27,500 nt of DNA, taken from Chrysomallon squamiferum (taxonomy: Eukaryota > Mollusca > Gastropoda > Neomphalida > Peltospiridae). Shown piece by piece: positions 1 through 10,090 of this stretch. Positions within the stretch are counted from its first letter, which is position 1; each line of letters opens with the position of its first letter. The notes under the pieces are model-generated. The model was not told the DNA's origin, made no database searches, and was given only the letters and a program-made list of their open reading frames with translations. The stretch lies in contig CM022677.1 of assembly GCA_012295275.1 (NCBI GenBank), positions 16,363,325 to 16,390,824 of the forward strand, in the 5' to 3' direction. The translations under genes and the position numbers were made by a program.

Positions 1-16
1 ATTGTTATTATTATTG

Positions 17-60
<44 letters not shown>

Positions 61-107
61 GATTTGTTATTTATTATTATCACTATTTTATTTTTCATTA
101 TTTCTTA

Positions 108-157
<50 letters not shown>

Positions 158-175
158 TTGTTTATTTATTTCTAT
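1..175. repeat. (TTA)n microsatellite block
   Basis: Two runs of TTA/ATT trinucleotides (about 1-60 and 108-155) are separated by a T-rich spacer. This is simple sequence with no coding signal. Confidence 0.9.
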
Positions 176-1425
176 TAAGACTTTTTCCTTCTTTTCATAA
201 TGTCAATGTTTTTATTTATTTCGTTTCTTATAATTTTAAAAAAAAAATGTATTCTTTTCTTTTTCTAATATTTCTTGTTTCTTTTCTCATCTTTTTTCTT
301 TTGTTTTTTCCTCGTGTTTTTTATTTTTTTTTTTTTTTTTTTTATTTGCTTCTCAATACAACAACGCTTTGGCACAAACACTCTATTTGAAAGTAATTTC
401 AATTACGAAAACAAGAAGAAAAAATAAATAAAATAAAACAATTAAGAAATTCTAATAATGATCGAAAAAAAAACAACCCCAAAACAATTGTATTTTCCAA
501 TTTCGTTTCAGTTTCAGTTACGCCTTATAAGAGAAGAAAAAACAATGTAACATTTCTTCTTGTTTGTTTCTTTCGTTATTTTTCTGTTTAATAAATATTT
601 CACGGTTAATACAAAAAAGTTTTCCGGACGGATTAATATCCGGCAATGACGTCACTGAACCAACCTTTTCATTAAAGTTCCCTAGATGAGTGTCTTTATA
701 AAAAAAAAAACGTAATTTTAAAGGTTTTACGGTAATTGGGTTCTAATGACACCGATAATGACATTTAATGAAAAAAAAAAAAAACTATTTCTTTTTTTCT
801 TTCTTCATCTCTTTTTTCTTTCTTTCTTTTTTCTTTCTTTCTTTGTTTATTTTTTTTCTTTCCTTATTTTTTTTTTTATTTTATTTTTTTTTTTTTTTTT
901 GTTAAATTTTATTTTACATTTATTTATTATTTTTATTTTCTTTGTAAGGCTCTTGGATTTTTATTATTCATTTCATTATTATTTCATTGATTTGATTTGA
1001 TTTGATTTATTTATTTATTTATTTATTTACATATTTATTTATTATTTATTTATTTATTTGTTTCTTTGTTTATATATTTATTTATATATTTATTACTTTC
1101 AAATTTGTAAATATGTCCCTCTAAGTGTCTATGCTTCAGTCAATAGATCAGCCGTTTATAACGTTTTAATCTCACTGTTACTTTTGATGTTTATATCTTG
1201 AGCAAGCAGTTAGGGTTCTGTATCATCTGCTTAGACAATGTTAGTGTGTTAGAAAATTAGAAAGAACATTCGATTCTGATCTTTGATCTCGATGTTTAGA
1301 TCTGGAAGAAGAAAACAGGCACCTTGTTTTATTTAACAATTTAAAAAAAAAATTTTTTATCTCTCTGTTTGTCATTATATACCTGTCTCTATACGTGTCT
1401 ATGGGCTACTGGTGTGTATCCATTG

Positions 1426-1430
<5 letters not shown>
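176..1430. other. AT-rich noncoding stretch with poly-T and TTTA runs
   Basis: There is no credible gene here. It holds T-rich runs (about 240-345 and 780-900), TTTA/TTTG tetranucleotide runs (about 995-1090) and one TGACGTCA palindrome at 647-654. The open frame at 746-1000 reads as phenylalanine/leucine homopolymer and is an artefact of poly-T. Confidence 0.75.

Positions 1431-1521
<91 letters not shown>
1431..1521. repeat. (CT)n microsatellite
   Basis: About 90 bp of uninterrupted CT dinucleotide. It produces the false poly-Ser-Leu frame over 1369-1641. Confidence 0.97.
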
Positions 1522-1524
<3 letters not shown>

Positions 1525-1717
1525 ATATATTCTCACTCTTTAAATAACCGATCATCTACAAGGGATTCAGATTTCATCTTCTCATATATCAGTATCACAA
1601 ACAGAAGAAGAAAAACAAATTACATCATAATTGCATCCTAAGACTTATTTACCCCGACAGTTGTCCGAGTCATTAACGACAACTCTCTGAGGTTTCATCG
1701 GCGACGGAATAAATCAT

Positions 1718-1762
1718 AGGTGGCGCTGCAGTTCCGTCTGGGCGCGCGCGCGACTGACCTGT
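1718..1762. other. Short CpG-rich patch
   Basis: A GC-rich stretch with an alternating GC run (GGGCGCGCGCGCGA) stands out from the AT-rich surroundings. It could be a remnant of a repeat or a small regulatory patch. No gene start is evident next to it. Confidence 0.4.
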
Positions 1763-1951
1763 AATACATGAAACGATTTACTTGTGGTTTTTTTTTGGGG
1801 GGGGGGTTCTGATGACGTGATAAACGCGAGACCGTCGCAGACGTGAAATTGCTAAAGCAAATTATCGTCTGCATCGTTATAGTCTTATCTACTTTCTGGT
1901 AGTTAATTTTGTTATTTTTATGACTGTTTCGTAAAGTACACAAGGTCAAGA

Positions 1952-1974
1952 AAAAAAAAAAAAAAAAAAAAAAA
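1952..1974. repeat. Poly-A tract
   Basis: A run of about 23 A ending in GAAAAC. It could be the tail of a decayed retroposon, but no body could be recognised. Confidence 0.6.
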
Positions 1975-2065
1975 GAAAACAGGAAGACTTTATTATCTCA
2001 GCGCTGATTGGCTAATCCTAGGGTACAAACTTTATTACACGGTACTTTTATTAAAGGTTATGTGA

Positions 2066-2140
2066 TGGGTAACACCGTCGTACGATGCTTTGATCTTAAC
2101 TGATGGACCGCAGGTTCGAATCCCATCGACTGCGCTTGGC
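2066..2140 (+). repeat. tRNA-like / SINE-head fragment
   Basis: The segment ends with a B-box-like GGTTCGAATCC (about 2113-2123), and a degenerate A-box-like GATGGGTAAC lies about 45 bp upstream, the spacing of an internal Pol III promoter. The expected T-stem does not pair properly, so this is not a working tRNA. A tRNA-derived SINE relic is the best guess. Confidence 0.4.
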
Positions 2141-2289
2141 CTAAGTGTCATAAAAAACTATTTTTTCTTTTCTTTTCTTTTCACTTGTGCCATGAATATA
2201 ATAAATATTTGTTGAGTGAATGAAAAGATACACTGATTGCTTTGTAGTATTTGCCATATTTGTATATCTCGTACTTTCATCATTATTGT

Positions 2290-2301
2290 CGTTCTTGTTG
2301 C

Positions 2302-2350
<49 letters not shown>

Positions 2351-2640
2351 GTTGTTGTTGTTGTTATTATTATTCATATTATTCATATTATTCATATTAT
2401 TATTATGAATGTTCTTGTTGTAGTTGTCGTTGTTGTTGTTGTTGTTGTATGTCATTGCTGTTGCCGATGTTATTATTTTTATTGTCATTATTATTATTAG
2501 TAGTATTATTATTGCTGTTGTTGTTGTTATTGTTACTACTACTACTATTATTATTTCAACAACAACTATTACTACTACTACTACTACTATTATTACTGTT
2601 GTTTTCGTTGTTGTTGTCATTTATTTGTACTATTAGCATT
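2290..2640. repeat. Compound trinucleotide array (TTA/TTG/ACT/CAT)
   Basis: Blocks of TTA, TTG, TTC-ATA, GTT and ACT trinucleotides follow one another for about 350 bp. All six frames stay largely open because trinucleotide repeats rarely make stops. The long poly-Asn, poly-Leu and poly-Ile frames here are spurious. Confidence 0.9.
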
Positions 2641-3262
2641 TGTGTTTGTAGAAGTGTTAGTATCAAATTTCATTGATTCACGTATTTTAATGTCAACAGT
2701 TAAAATATTTATATCTGTAAAGTGACACTTTCTGTTTTATTCCTAATTTTTATTTATATATCTCTTTTTTTTTTCATTATTGTTCTTCCTTTATATCATT
2801 CCTTTCTTCTTTTTTCGTAATTAAATTTTGTTTCGCTTTTTTATACATGACTTCTAAATCCGTTCTTAATGCTAAAAATTAGAATTAACAATTTTTTTGC
2901 TTATATTTTTTTAAATAATAAAATTATTTTTAATGTGGAAAATTGAAGAACAAAACGAAAATCCATTATAAGAGTACTATCATTTGAAATCAGTTTGACA
3001 TTGACGTTATTTCTGAAGTTAATAAATTGAGATGAAGAATAAAAAAAATTGCTGCAACGGATGATATTAAAATTTCCATTAACGAAAAATTTTAATTTTA
3101 TTTCATGCTGTTTCCTTTACTACTTTGTTTGAGAGAAAGAACATTAACAAATAAAAAAAAGAGAAAATCGATATAAATTTTGGTTTCACCTCGAAATGCG
3201 ACCTCTTTTATTGAATCATTCAGAACTGTGCACTTTAGTTTTTCTATTTATTTAATTAATTA
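2641..3262. other. AT-rich noncoding stretch
   Basis: No gene, RNA or clear repeat unit was seen in this roughly 600-bp AT-rich interval apart from short A and T runs. Confidence 0.6.
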
Positions 3263-3275
3263 TCTCTCTCTCTCT

Positions 3276-3365
<90 letters not shown>
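3263..3365. repeat. (CT)7 fused to (GA)44, strand-switch microsatellite
   Basis: A short CT run (about 3263-3277) turns directly into a long GA run (3278-3365) with no spacer. The first 15 bases are self-complementary to the following GA run, so the junction can fold into a hairpin. Confidence 0.95.
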
Positions 3366-3368
<3 letters not shown>

Positions 3369-3765
3369 AGGTTCATGGAGTACAAACACTTGTGATAAAC
3401 TGAGACTATTATAAATCAACCTGCTTTCCTTTACCTGGTTATTTTCATAGCTTCTTCTTTTCTTGTTTTTTCTTTTGGCTTCAGACTTTAATTGCGTTGT
3501 AAACTTTTACTATAAGAGTTTAGATTCATTTAACTGTATTTCTGTTTGATGTAAACAGACGTATTTTTCTGAGGGTGAATAAGAGCAGCTTTGAAATGAA
3601 ACAGAAAATGAAGGAGTGGGGGAGGGTAGGTGAGTGCGGAACAAGATGATGTTCAGTGCGAGTATTCACGTATTGCCCGTTCTAACCAGTGACGGAGTGA
3701 CTCTTATGTCGTTTAGACCGTTTTTCTGTGTAAGTGATATATACCTGGTAATCGAAAAGAAAACA
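3366..3765. other. Unique-looking noncoding stretch
   Basis: No open frame with protein-like composition and no RNA gene was seen. It includes a short G-rich piece near 3612-3640. Confidence 0.55.
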
Positions 3766-3806
3766 GTGTATGTATGTATATAAGTGTGTGAATGTATGTA
3801 TGTATG

Positions 3807-3840
<34 letters not shown>

Positions 3841-4190
3841 TGTATGTATGTATGTATGTGTATGTATGTTAGTATGTATGTAGTATATATGTATGTATGT
3901 ATGTTTGTATGTATGTTTGTATGTATGTAGTATGTATGTATGCATGTATGTTTGTATGTATATATGTATGTATTATATATGTATGTATTTATATATATGT
4001 GTGGTTATTTGTATATGTACATGTGTATGTATCTATATGTATACGTATCTATGTATATATATGTGTGTGTGTGTGTCTGTGGATACATACATGCATCTAT
4101 ATATATATATATATATATACATAGATACACACATACATATATATATATTTGTATATGTGTATCTTATATGTGTTTATATACATATTTGTT
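3766..4190. repeat. (TATG)n and (TA)n compound array
   Basis: About 420 bp of tetranucleotide TATG/TGTA repeats grade into TG and TA runs. The long Tyr/Val/Cys/Met frames on both strands are translations of the repeat. Confidence 0.92.
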
Positions 4191-4258
4191 TACATATGAA
4201 CTATTTACACGATTATAAAAACAAAAAATCAGAAGAAATAAAACAAAAGTAGATCAAC

Positions 4259-4365
4259 ACTGCAGCAGATTAAAAATGCAGTAGATTAAAACTGAAGTAG
4301 AGAGAAACTGCTGTAGATCAAAACTGAAGTAGAGAGAAACTGTTGTAGATTAAAACTGAAGTAGG
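4259..4365 (+). repeat. 16-bp minisatellite, about 6.6 copies
   Basis: Copies start at 4259, 4275, 4291, 4307, 4323, 4339 and 4355 (partial). The consensus is close to ACTGHWGTAGATTAAA. From 4291 two variants alternate (one ending AGAGAGAA, one ending AGATYAAA), giving a 32-bp higher-order period. No coding role is apparent. Confidence 0.9.
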
Positions 4366-4570
4366 TACGTGGGTTTAATTAAGCCACAATGACTGCAAGT
4401 GAACGAGAACAAGGGGAGTTTTAAATCAGTGAGAGAAAGAATAACTTGAGATAACAGGCAACACGACAGCTCATAATTATTTTCATTAGTACAGTGAGAA
4501 TCTGAATGGTAGAATTGTGTGTTACAGATAATGACATTACTGTTAGAGGCAGATCGATAATGAAACAGAG

Positions 4571-4573
<3 letters not shown>

Positions 4574-4661
<88 letters not shown>
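4574..4661. repeat. (AG)n microsatellite
   Basis: Nearly 90 bp of pure AG. It creates false Arg-Glu and Ser-Leu frames. Confidence 0.97.
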
Positions 4662-4662
<1 letters not shown>

Positions 4663-4937
4663 GAATAAACGATATGGAACGTAATCATTGATTGATTTTA
4701 CAAACCCGGAAAAGAAAAACACATGTTTATTTTTCATTACAGAGTGTAGCAGTAGTGCTAAGTTTAGTCAGATATGATTGACATTTTTACGTGTAAGGGT
4801 AATAGCTCTTCAAAGAGACGTTTTTTTTTTTCTGTTTTTTTTTCTTTTTTTCTTTTTTTCTTATAACTATCTATTAGTGTTGATTATACGTTTTCGTATG
4901 AAACAGAGGTACATAAACATGTATGAGACTGGCTAAG

Positions 4938-5088
<151 letters not shown>

Positions 5089-5114
5089 ATGAAATAACTA
5101 TTTATTTATTTAGT

Positions 5115-5404
5115 TATATATATATATATCGGCATAATATTTATTTTTATATACCTGTGAGTGTGTTCAGAAACAATATATGTAAGGATATGTATATATT
5201 TAGATGGATCAATAGATAGACTTATACATACATACACCCTTACATACATACAAACTTTGTTTTCAGCCAGACAAACAGACACAGTGAAAGACAGATATAC
5301 TGATATACATATGTGTGTGTGTATGTGTACATAAATAAATAGATATGTACATATCTGTTTATGTATTTGCGTGTGTGCGTGCTTCTGTATATATATATAT
5401 ATAT
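5115..5404. repeat. TA, CATA and TG short repeats
   Basis: Mixed short tandem repeats: TA at about 5115-5129 and 5389-5404, TACA at about 5223-5250, and TG at about 5311-5321. No coding content. Confidence 0.7.
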
Positions 5405-5569
5405 CATGATTTTCAGTTTTTGTTCAGAAATACGTTTCTCTTGTTTCTCTGTTTTCCTGTTGATTAAGTATATCACTGAGATATCTAAAAGCATATCGAT
5501 TCACTGTACATATTAAAGCCAGAGGATTTGCTTTGTTTTGTCAGTGTCATGTTGATTGGATACTAACAT

Positions 5570-5590
5570 CTGCACCTGCACCTGCACCTA
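5570..5590 (+). repeat. Short TGCACC hexamer repeat
   Basis: Three and a bit copies of CTGCAC lie inside a 62-codon open frame (5533-5721). That frame is somewhat less repetitive than its surroundings but matches no family I recognise. Confidence 0.6.
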
Positions 5591-5746
5591 CCCACCTGTT
5601 GATGGCTATAGATTTTTCCTATAATAAAACAAGGGAATTAATGTGGTTGATCACTGAATATTTTGAAGACGAATGTATGGGCAGCCGAACGGGTCATATT
5701 TCAGCAATTTGTAGAATGTAATTGTTGTATTGAAATTAATTAGTTC

Positions 5747-5750
<4 letters not shown>

Positions 5751-5820
<70 letters not shown>

Positions 5821-5942
5821 CCATCTAACAATTTATCTGTCTCTCTCTATATCTCTCTCTGTCTCTTATTCAGTCTGTCTGTCTATCTATCTGTCTCTCT
5901 CTCTGTCTCTCTCTGTCTCTCTCTCTGTCTCTCTCTCTCTCT
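5751..5942. repeat. Two (CT)n tracts with CTGT interruptions
   Basis: A pure CT run at 5751-5817 is followed by an imperfect CT/CTGT/CTAT run up to about 5942. Confidence 0.92.
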
Positions 5943-5944
5943 CT

Positions 5945-6008
5945 GTGCAATCACATATACACATCACACTCACACACAAACACACACAGACACACACACA
6001 CACACAAA
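5945..6008. repeat. (CA)n-rich tract
   Basis: Imperfect CA/CACACA repeat directly downstream of the CT tract. It starts with TGTGCAA, which also follows the CT tract near 11094. Confidence 0.75.
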
Positions 6009-6304
6009 AGTATATATTTATACGTACATATATACATACAAAACCATTATTACCATTTTTCTGTATCATTGTTTTCGCAGTTTTCATAGCTGACTACGGT
6101 TGCTCGTTAGTGACACAATTAAAATACTCATTACACCGAAAATCAAAACATAATAAAAATAGGTTAGTTCAACGTTCTTTAAAATTAAACAAAGACGTTT
6201 CTGCAATGTTTCTGTATGCGTTTATTTTCGTCTTGCTCGTTTGTAAAGAGTTCTTAGCTGAAAGCTTTCACTGCTGGCTTATTTGATTGATAAGGAAGCG
6301 GATT

Positions 6305-6403
6305 CTTTCATTGGTTGAACTTCTCGTGGTCATTTGTAAGGTATCCTTTCATTGGTTGAACTTCTCGTGGTCATTTGTAAGGTATCATTTCATTGGTCTT
6401 CTT
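6305..6403 (+). repeat. 41-bp tandem repeat, about 2.4 copies
   Basis: The unit begins CTTTCATTGGTTGAACTTCT and runs to GGTATC. Copies start at about 6305 and 6346, with a partial third at 6387. The first two copies are essentially identical, so the duplication looks recent. Confidence 0.93.
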
Positions 6404-6496
6404 TTCTTTCAACACATTATCTTTTTTCTCTCTCTCTCTCTTTGTTATTGTTTTTTTTTTGTTATTGACTTTTTGTTATCGTTATCAGTGAGTGTG

Positions 6497-6576
6497 TTGA
6501 CTTCAGCAGAGTGGTTAACAAAGAAGTCTTAAGTCGAGTAGACTGCAGGATCGATTCTGCTCGGAGCCACTTTGTC
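6497..6576 (+). repeat. tRNA-like / SINE-head fragment
   Basis: An A-box-like CAGCAGAGTGGTTA lies near 6506-6519. A B-box-like AGGATCGATTC follows near 6547, with a short GCAG/CTGC T-stem around the loop. No proper acceptor stem could be built, so a tRNA-derived SINE relic is preferred over a functional tRNA. Confidence 0.45.
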
Positions 6577-6668
6577 GTTTATTTATCACGTTATATCAAT
6601 AAACACGATGATATTACTGGGCGAAAAGCACAACACGAAATCAACAGTTAAATTGTAGTAAATCAAAG

Positions 6669-7130
6669 TACAACATCGTCCACGGATTATACACTTCTGT
6701 ATACGAGGTTAGCATTGGAATCGACAATAACAACTGCTACAACGACGGCAGACTGATAGACAAAGAACTACAAAAATCGGAAGTGACAGCAAATTATGAA
6801 CAGCCACTACAACAGTGGATTATTAATTTCTAGCAGCTGCTACATTTCAATTATAAATAATTAGCAACAACTACTACCACGACAACAGAATAATACCTAC
6901 AGTGAAAATAAAAGCAACTACAAGATCGAAATAACAGAGAATTAACAACAGCCACTACAACACTGGGTTACACAGTTCTGCCAAAGCAACCTCTACGCAA
7001 TCAATTATATAAACTTAACGACAGCTATCACAACGACAATAGAATATCACACACAGTGACAATACAACAACTACAACATCGAAGTAAATTAACAACATCC
7101 ACTACTGCATTCAATTATAAAATTAAGTTT
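6669..7130 (+). repeat. Degenerate tandem array, period near 150 bp
   Basis: Diverged copies can be lined up on the landmarks ATCG (6675, 6776, 6925, 7078), AACAGCCACTACAAC (near 6799 and 6948) with AACATCCACTACTGC (near 7092), and TTCAATTATA or ATCAATTATA. Complete-unit spacings are about 149 and 153 bp, and the first copy looks shortened. The CAA/ACTAC-rich style continues to about 7430 without a clear period. Confidence 0.65.
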
Positions 7131-7580
7131 ACGACTTTGAAGAAAAAAAAAAGCTCCTTTCTTCAAATGAATTACAGACAATTAACAACAACTACTACAA
7201 CAACACTAGGATATCGAGACGGATAACAACAGCTGAACGAAGATAAACTATATTTTAAGAAGGCTGCAACTACCACTATGACGTCATTTAAAAAAAAAAC
7301 ATGTTACCTTGATAAGGTTAGAAAACAAAATCTACTACAACTACAACAGCTGGCTGCAAAAGAACCGCTGCAACAACTGAAACGTGCTTGATTAACAACA
7401 ACTACAACTACTACAGCAGGTTATCGTTTTTGATGGTAGAGAAAACAACAATACCTGAAAGATTGTAAACTAATAATAATTGCTACAATCAATTATCGTC
7501 TGCCAGTTGAAATTTAGTAATTCTTTCTGTCATTTTCCAAAATTCTAAATTCGTGTAAACAAACCTTGTTATGTTGTATT
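7131..7580. other. CAACTAC-rich noncoding stretch
   Basis: Continues the CAACAACTACTAC style of the preceding array but is too diverged to phase. It contains one TGACGTCA at 7279-7286. No gene seen. Confidence 0.5.
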
Positions 7581-7589
7581 TACCATGTG

Positions 7590-7710
7590 AAAAGGTGGAG
7601 AGAAAGAAGTGAAGGAATCAAGAGAGAAAGAAAGAAAGAAAGAAAGAAGAAGAAGAAACAAAGAAGGAAGAAAGCAAGAAAGAAACAGAAAGAGAAAAAT
7701 AAGAATGAAT
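7590..7710. repeat. GAAA/GAA purine-rich repeat
   Basis: Imperfect GAAA and GAA repeats on the + strand. The 80-codon minus-strand Phe/Leu/Ser frame over it is an artefact. Confidence 0.85.
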
Positions 7711-7811
7711 GAAAAAAGAAAAGAAACTGAGAGAACAAAATGAGTGAGCGATACACAAAATGAAACAAGGAAAAATACGAAAGAATTACAATTAACAACG
7801 ATTCTCTCTCT

Positions 7812-7915
7812 GTCTTACACAATTTTTTTAAATATTTAACAGATCACAGTTCACCAAATATCAATATACAAATAGCACATCAAATAAAATACACAAATAT
7901 TCACATGTACACACA
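7812..7915 (+). repeat. Dispersed repeat, copy 1
   Basis: This segment aligns along its whole length, with small gaps, to 11114-11213. Shared landmarks are TTACACAA, AATATTTAACAGATCA, TTCACCA and a 23-base exact block ending in ATACACAAATATTCA. Both copies follow a CT-rich run and end in CA repeats, so the family probably includes the microsatellites. Confidence 0.8.
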
Positions 7916-7999
7916 CTCTCTTTTTTGTCGCAAAACACGAACAACAACAAAAAAACAAACAATACACACACCTAAACCTTCTGATCTGATTCTCAAACA

Positions 8000-8075
8000 C
8001 GGTCCTCTCTCAGCCAATGAAAACACGCGTTCGTACAACGCGAGCCAGCCAGCGCGTGCGCGCGCGCTATTAAGC
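8000..8075. other. CpG-rich patch with CCAAT motif
   Basis: An unusually CpG-dense segment for this region, including ACGCGTTCG and GCGCGTGCGCGCGCGC, with CCAAT about 15 bp upstream. It lies 1.35 kb upstream of locus A on the same strand, so it could be a distal promoter or just an old repeat. No TATA box or 5' exon was recognised. Confidence 0.35.
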
Positions 8076-8115
8076 GGTCTTCAACGACACAAGAAAAATG
8101 ATTAGAACGAGAAGT

Positions 8116-8753
8116 GTCGTAATGCTGTTCAGAAAGCTCTCAGACATGTGCTAGATGTTCCATCGCCTCACTCCGTTGTCTTAGAATTAATTCTGTTTTT
8201 TTTTTTTTCTCTCCCAATACGTGACCAGGACTAGCTCATTATTACCTCGATCGTATCATTTTTATTATTATTTTTTTTTGATCCTTCAGTATTTGTTTTG
8301 TGCCTTTTTTTTTTTCCTTCTTTTCTGTAATCCTTTTTTATTGCTTTATTTTTGGGTTGTTTATTTTTTCCCTTTATCCTACTTGGATTTCGTATGAAGG
8401 AAGGATGTTATTGTGCTGACAGTGTTAAAATCTATCTTTGAGCCACGGTGAATTTGAAGTGGATTTAAAGAATTGATTAAAAATGAAAGGAATATAAATC
8501 TGGGGATGTTTTCGGTCAATAAAAAAAAAAAAAAAAAAAGAGAAAAATTTGTATTCACATGTTTGGAATAATCTGAGGTTTGGTTTAAATATTTCTGAGG
8601 AAAAAAAAACACGAATGAAAGGAGAAGCAGATAAGTAAAAACAAAATGGAACTGTAATTGTTGACACTGCCGAATTGATTTATTCTAAAGTATGGATATA
8701 TGATAAATTTGTGAGTGCTGCGTAATAATAGATAGGTAGGTAGGTACAGAGAG

Positions 8754-8763
<10 letters not shown>
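8116..8763. other. AT-rich noncoding stretch
   Basis: Poly-T and poly-A runs (about 8197-8208 and 8521-8539) with no protein-like frame. The minus-strand frames here are dominated by poly-Phe. Confidence 0.55.

Positions 8764-8845
<82 letters not shown>
8764..8845. repeat. (GA)n microsatellite
   Basis: About 80 bp of pure GA preceded by GATA/TA repeats, with imperfect GAGA and GAAA continuing to about 8935. Confidence 0.97.
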
Positions 8846-8847
<2 letters not shown>

Positions 8848-8935
8848 TTTGTGTGAGAGAGAGAATTATAAATAGAAAGATTGGATGAGCGAGAGAAGAA
8901 TAGAAAGAAAGAGAGAAAGAGAGAGGCAAATTAAG

Positions 8936-9421
8936 AGAAGTAAAATAACGGTAACCATTCAATCAAGTAGTCAGAGAATTTCACACGAACGTTTTAAGCT
9001 TTTTTTCATGAAGCTTCGAGTTTTATTTAAAACTGGCATCTGGATTTCAGTATCTCTTGAACACAAACACTAATCAGAAACATTACACTGTTTAAATTCA
9101 GCTGTTGAGTTAAAAAAGAAACATAACATTTTTTTTTTTTTTTGCAATGGTGGCTACTGGATTTTATAAACTGTTTAGGAACAAGAAAGAAAAGAAAACG
9201 GTAAAGAATGAAAGGCAAGATATGGAAAAAAATAATATTATTCTATACTATTACTGATAAAAATAAAAATAAATAATAATAATAAATCACGTTAAAACGA
9301 GGAACATTAACAGGAAGAAAGAAAAAAAAAATCCACATTCAGAATTAGAAATGGAAGATGGAATAACAAATAAATTCACGCCATTTTTCAAAACAACATC
9401 CTGCTCCTACTTGTCGCAATT
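8936..9421. other. AT-rich region upstream of locus A
   Basis: No TATA box at a convincing distance and no other gene. It contains poly-T (9130-9143), AAT and AAAT runs. It would hold the 5' UTR and promoter, or an upstream intron acceptor, of locus A. Confidence 0.5.
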
Positions 9422-10084
9422 ATGACGACGCTTCTCCATTCCGCCATTCTGTTGTCATGGATACTGACGTCACCGACTCTCAGCGTGAAGATCGTGTTTC
9501 TCCTCCCGTTCAACGGATCCTACCAGTTTTCCGTTCCTTACCTGGTCCCGTCGATTCTCTTCTTCGAGAAATACCTGCGCAACATCAACTTCACCGTCCG
9601 CTTCGGCGACACTCGGTGCTCGGCAAAGTTCGGCCCGATCCGCGCCTTCGAATTCCACCGCCACGGAAAAGTGCACGCGTTCTTCGGCCCCGTCTGCGAC
9701 TACAGCCTCGCTCCCGTCGCCCGCTACGCCTCCTACTGGAACATCCCGATTATCTCCCCTGGAGGCGTGGCGCACGACTTCGGCGAGAACAAGACCGAAC
9801 TGGACGCGGAGTACTCGACCTTGACCCGCGTGGGCATGACCTTCAACTCGCTGTCGTTCTACTTGCTGCACACCATTCAGCATTTTCGCTGGTCGAAAGT
9901 GCAGGTCATCTACGACTCCGGGGGTCACTCCACGATCAGCCCCAGTTCTGTTACCTGGCGGGGTCGTCGTTCACGCACCTGCTCAAACAGCACGGTGTGA
10001 GCAGCGACCAGCACATACACGTGCCCGGAACGAGCAGCAGCATCACGGAAATCCTACGGAAACACACGAGGTCCGATTATTCAG
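9422..10084 (+). pseudogene. Natriuretic-peptide-receptor-like ectodomain exon (locus A), frameshifted
   Basis: This encodes a signal peptide (about residues 1-21, hydrophobic, ending SPTLS) and then the N-terminal lobe of an ANF_receptor-type ligand-binding domain. Family landmarks are Cys in DTRCSA, the motif GPVCDYSLAPVARYASYW (near residues 97-114), a DAEYSTLTRVG match to the family EY-x-LTR segment, and FRWSKVQVIYD. NGS and NFT glycosylation sites are present. After about 9920-9948 the homology moves to another frame (QFCYLAGSSF onward, continuing to RKHTRSDYS), so one base appears lost, possibly in the G5 run 9920-9924 or the C4 run 9940-9943. The uncorrected frame stops at 9998-10000. 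The exon ends at CAG|GTAAGT, phase 1. It is strikingly GC-rich with G/C third positions, which argues for past selection. It may be a young pseudogene, an assembly error in a live gene, or an alternative first exon of locus B. No downstream exons were found before 24049. Confidence 0.72.
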
Positions 10085-10090
10085 GTAAGT
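10085..10090 (+). promoter_or_regulatory. Splice donor of locus A exon
   Basis: CAG|GTAAGT is a perfect match to the animal 5' splice-site consensus. The exon ends after the first base of a codon (phase 1), as in locus B exon 2, at the equivalent protein position. Confidence 0.75.

Noticed and set aside
2066-2140. Functional tRNA gene
   Set aside because: B box present, but the T-stem and acceptor stem do not pair.
2141-2676. Overlapping long frames of Asn, Leu, Ile, Cys or Tyr
   Set aside because: Trinucleotide repeat translations with no unique protein sequence.
3682-4252. Frames rich in Tyr, Val, Cys, Met, His and Thr
   Set aside because: Produced by the TATG/TACA tetranucleotide array. 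The same applies at 19043-19491 and 26391-26778.
5533-5721. 62-codon frame with relatively normal composition
   Set aside because: No start context, splice sites or family resemblance that I can support. It includes a hexamer repeat.
6669-7130. CRISPR-like array
   Set aside because: Units are diverged, about 150 bp long and lack short exact repeats with unique spacers. The setting is animal genomic.
9470-9928. 152-codon minus-strand frame
   Set aside because: Antisense shadow of the GC-rich locus A exon. The receptor motifs lie on the + strand.
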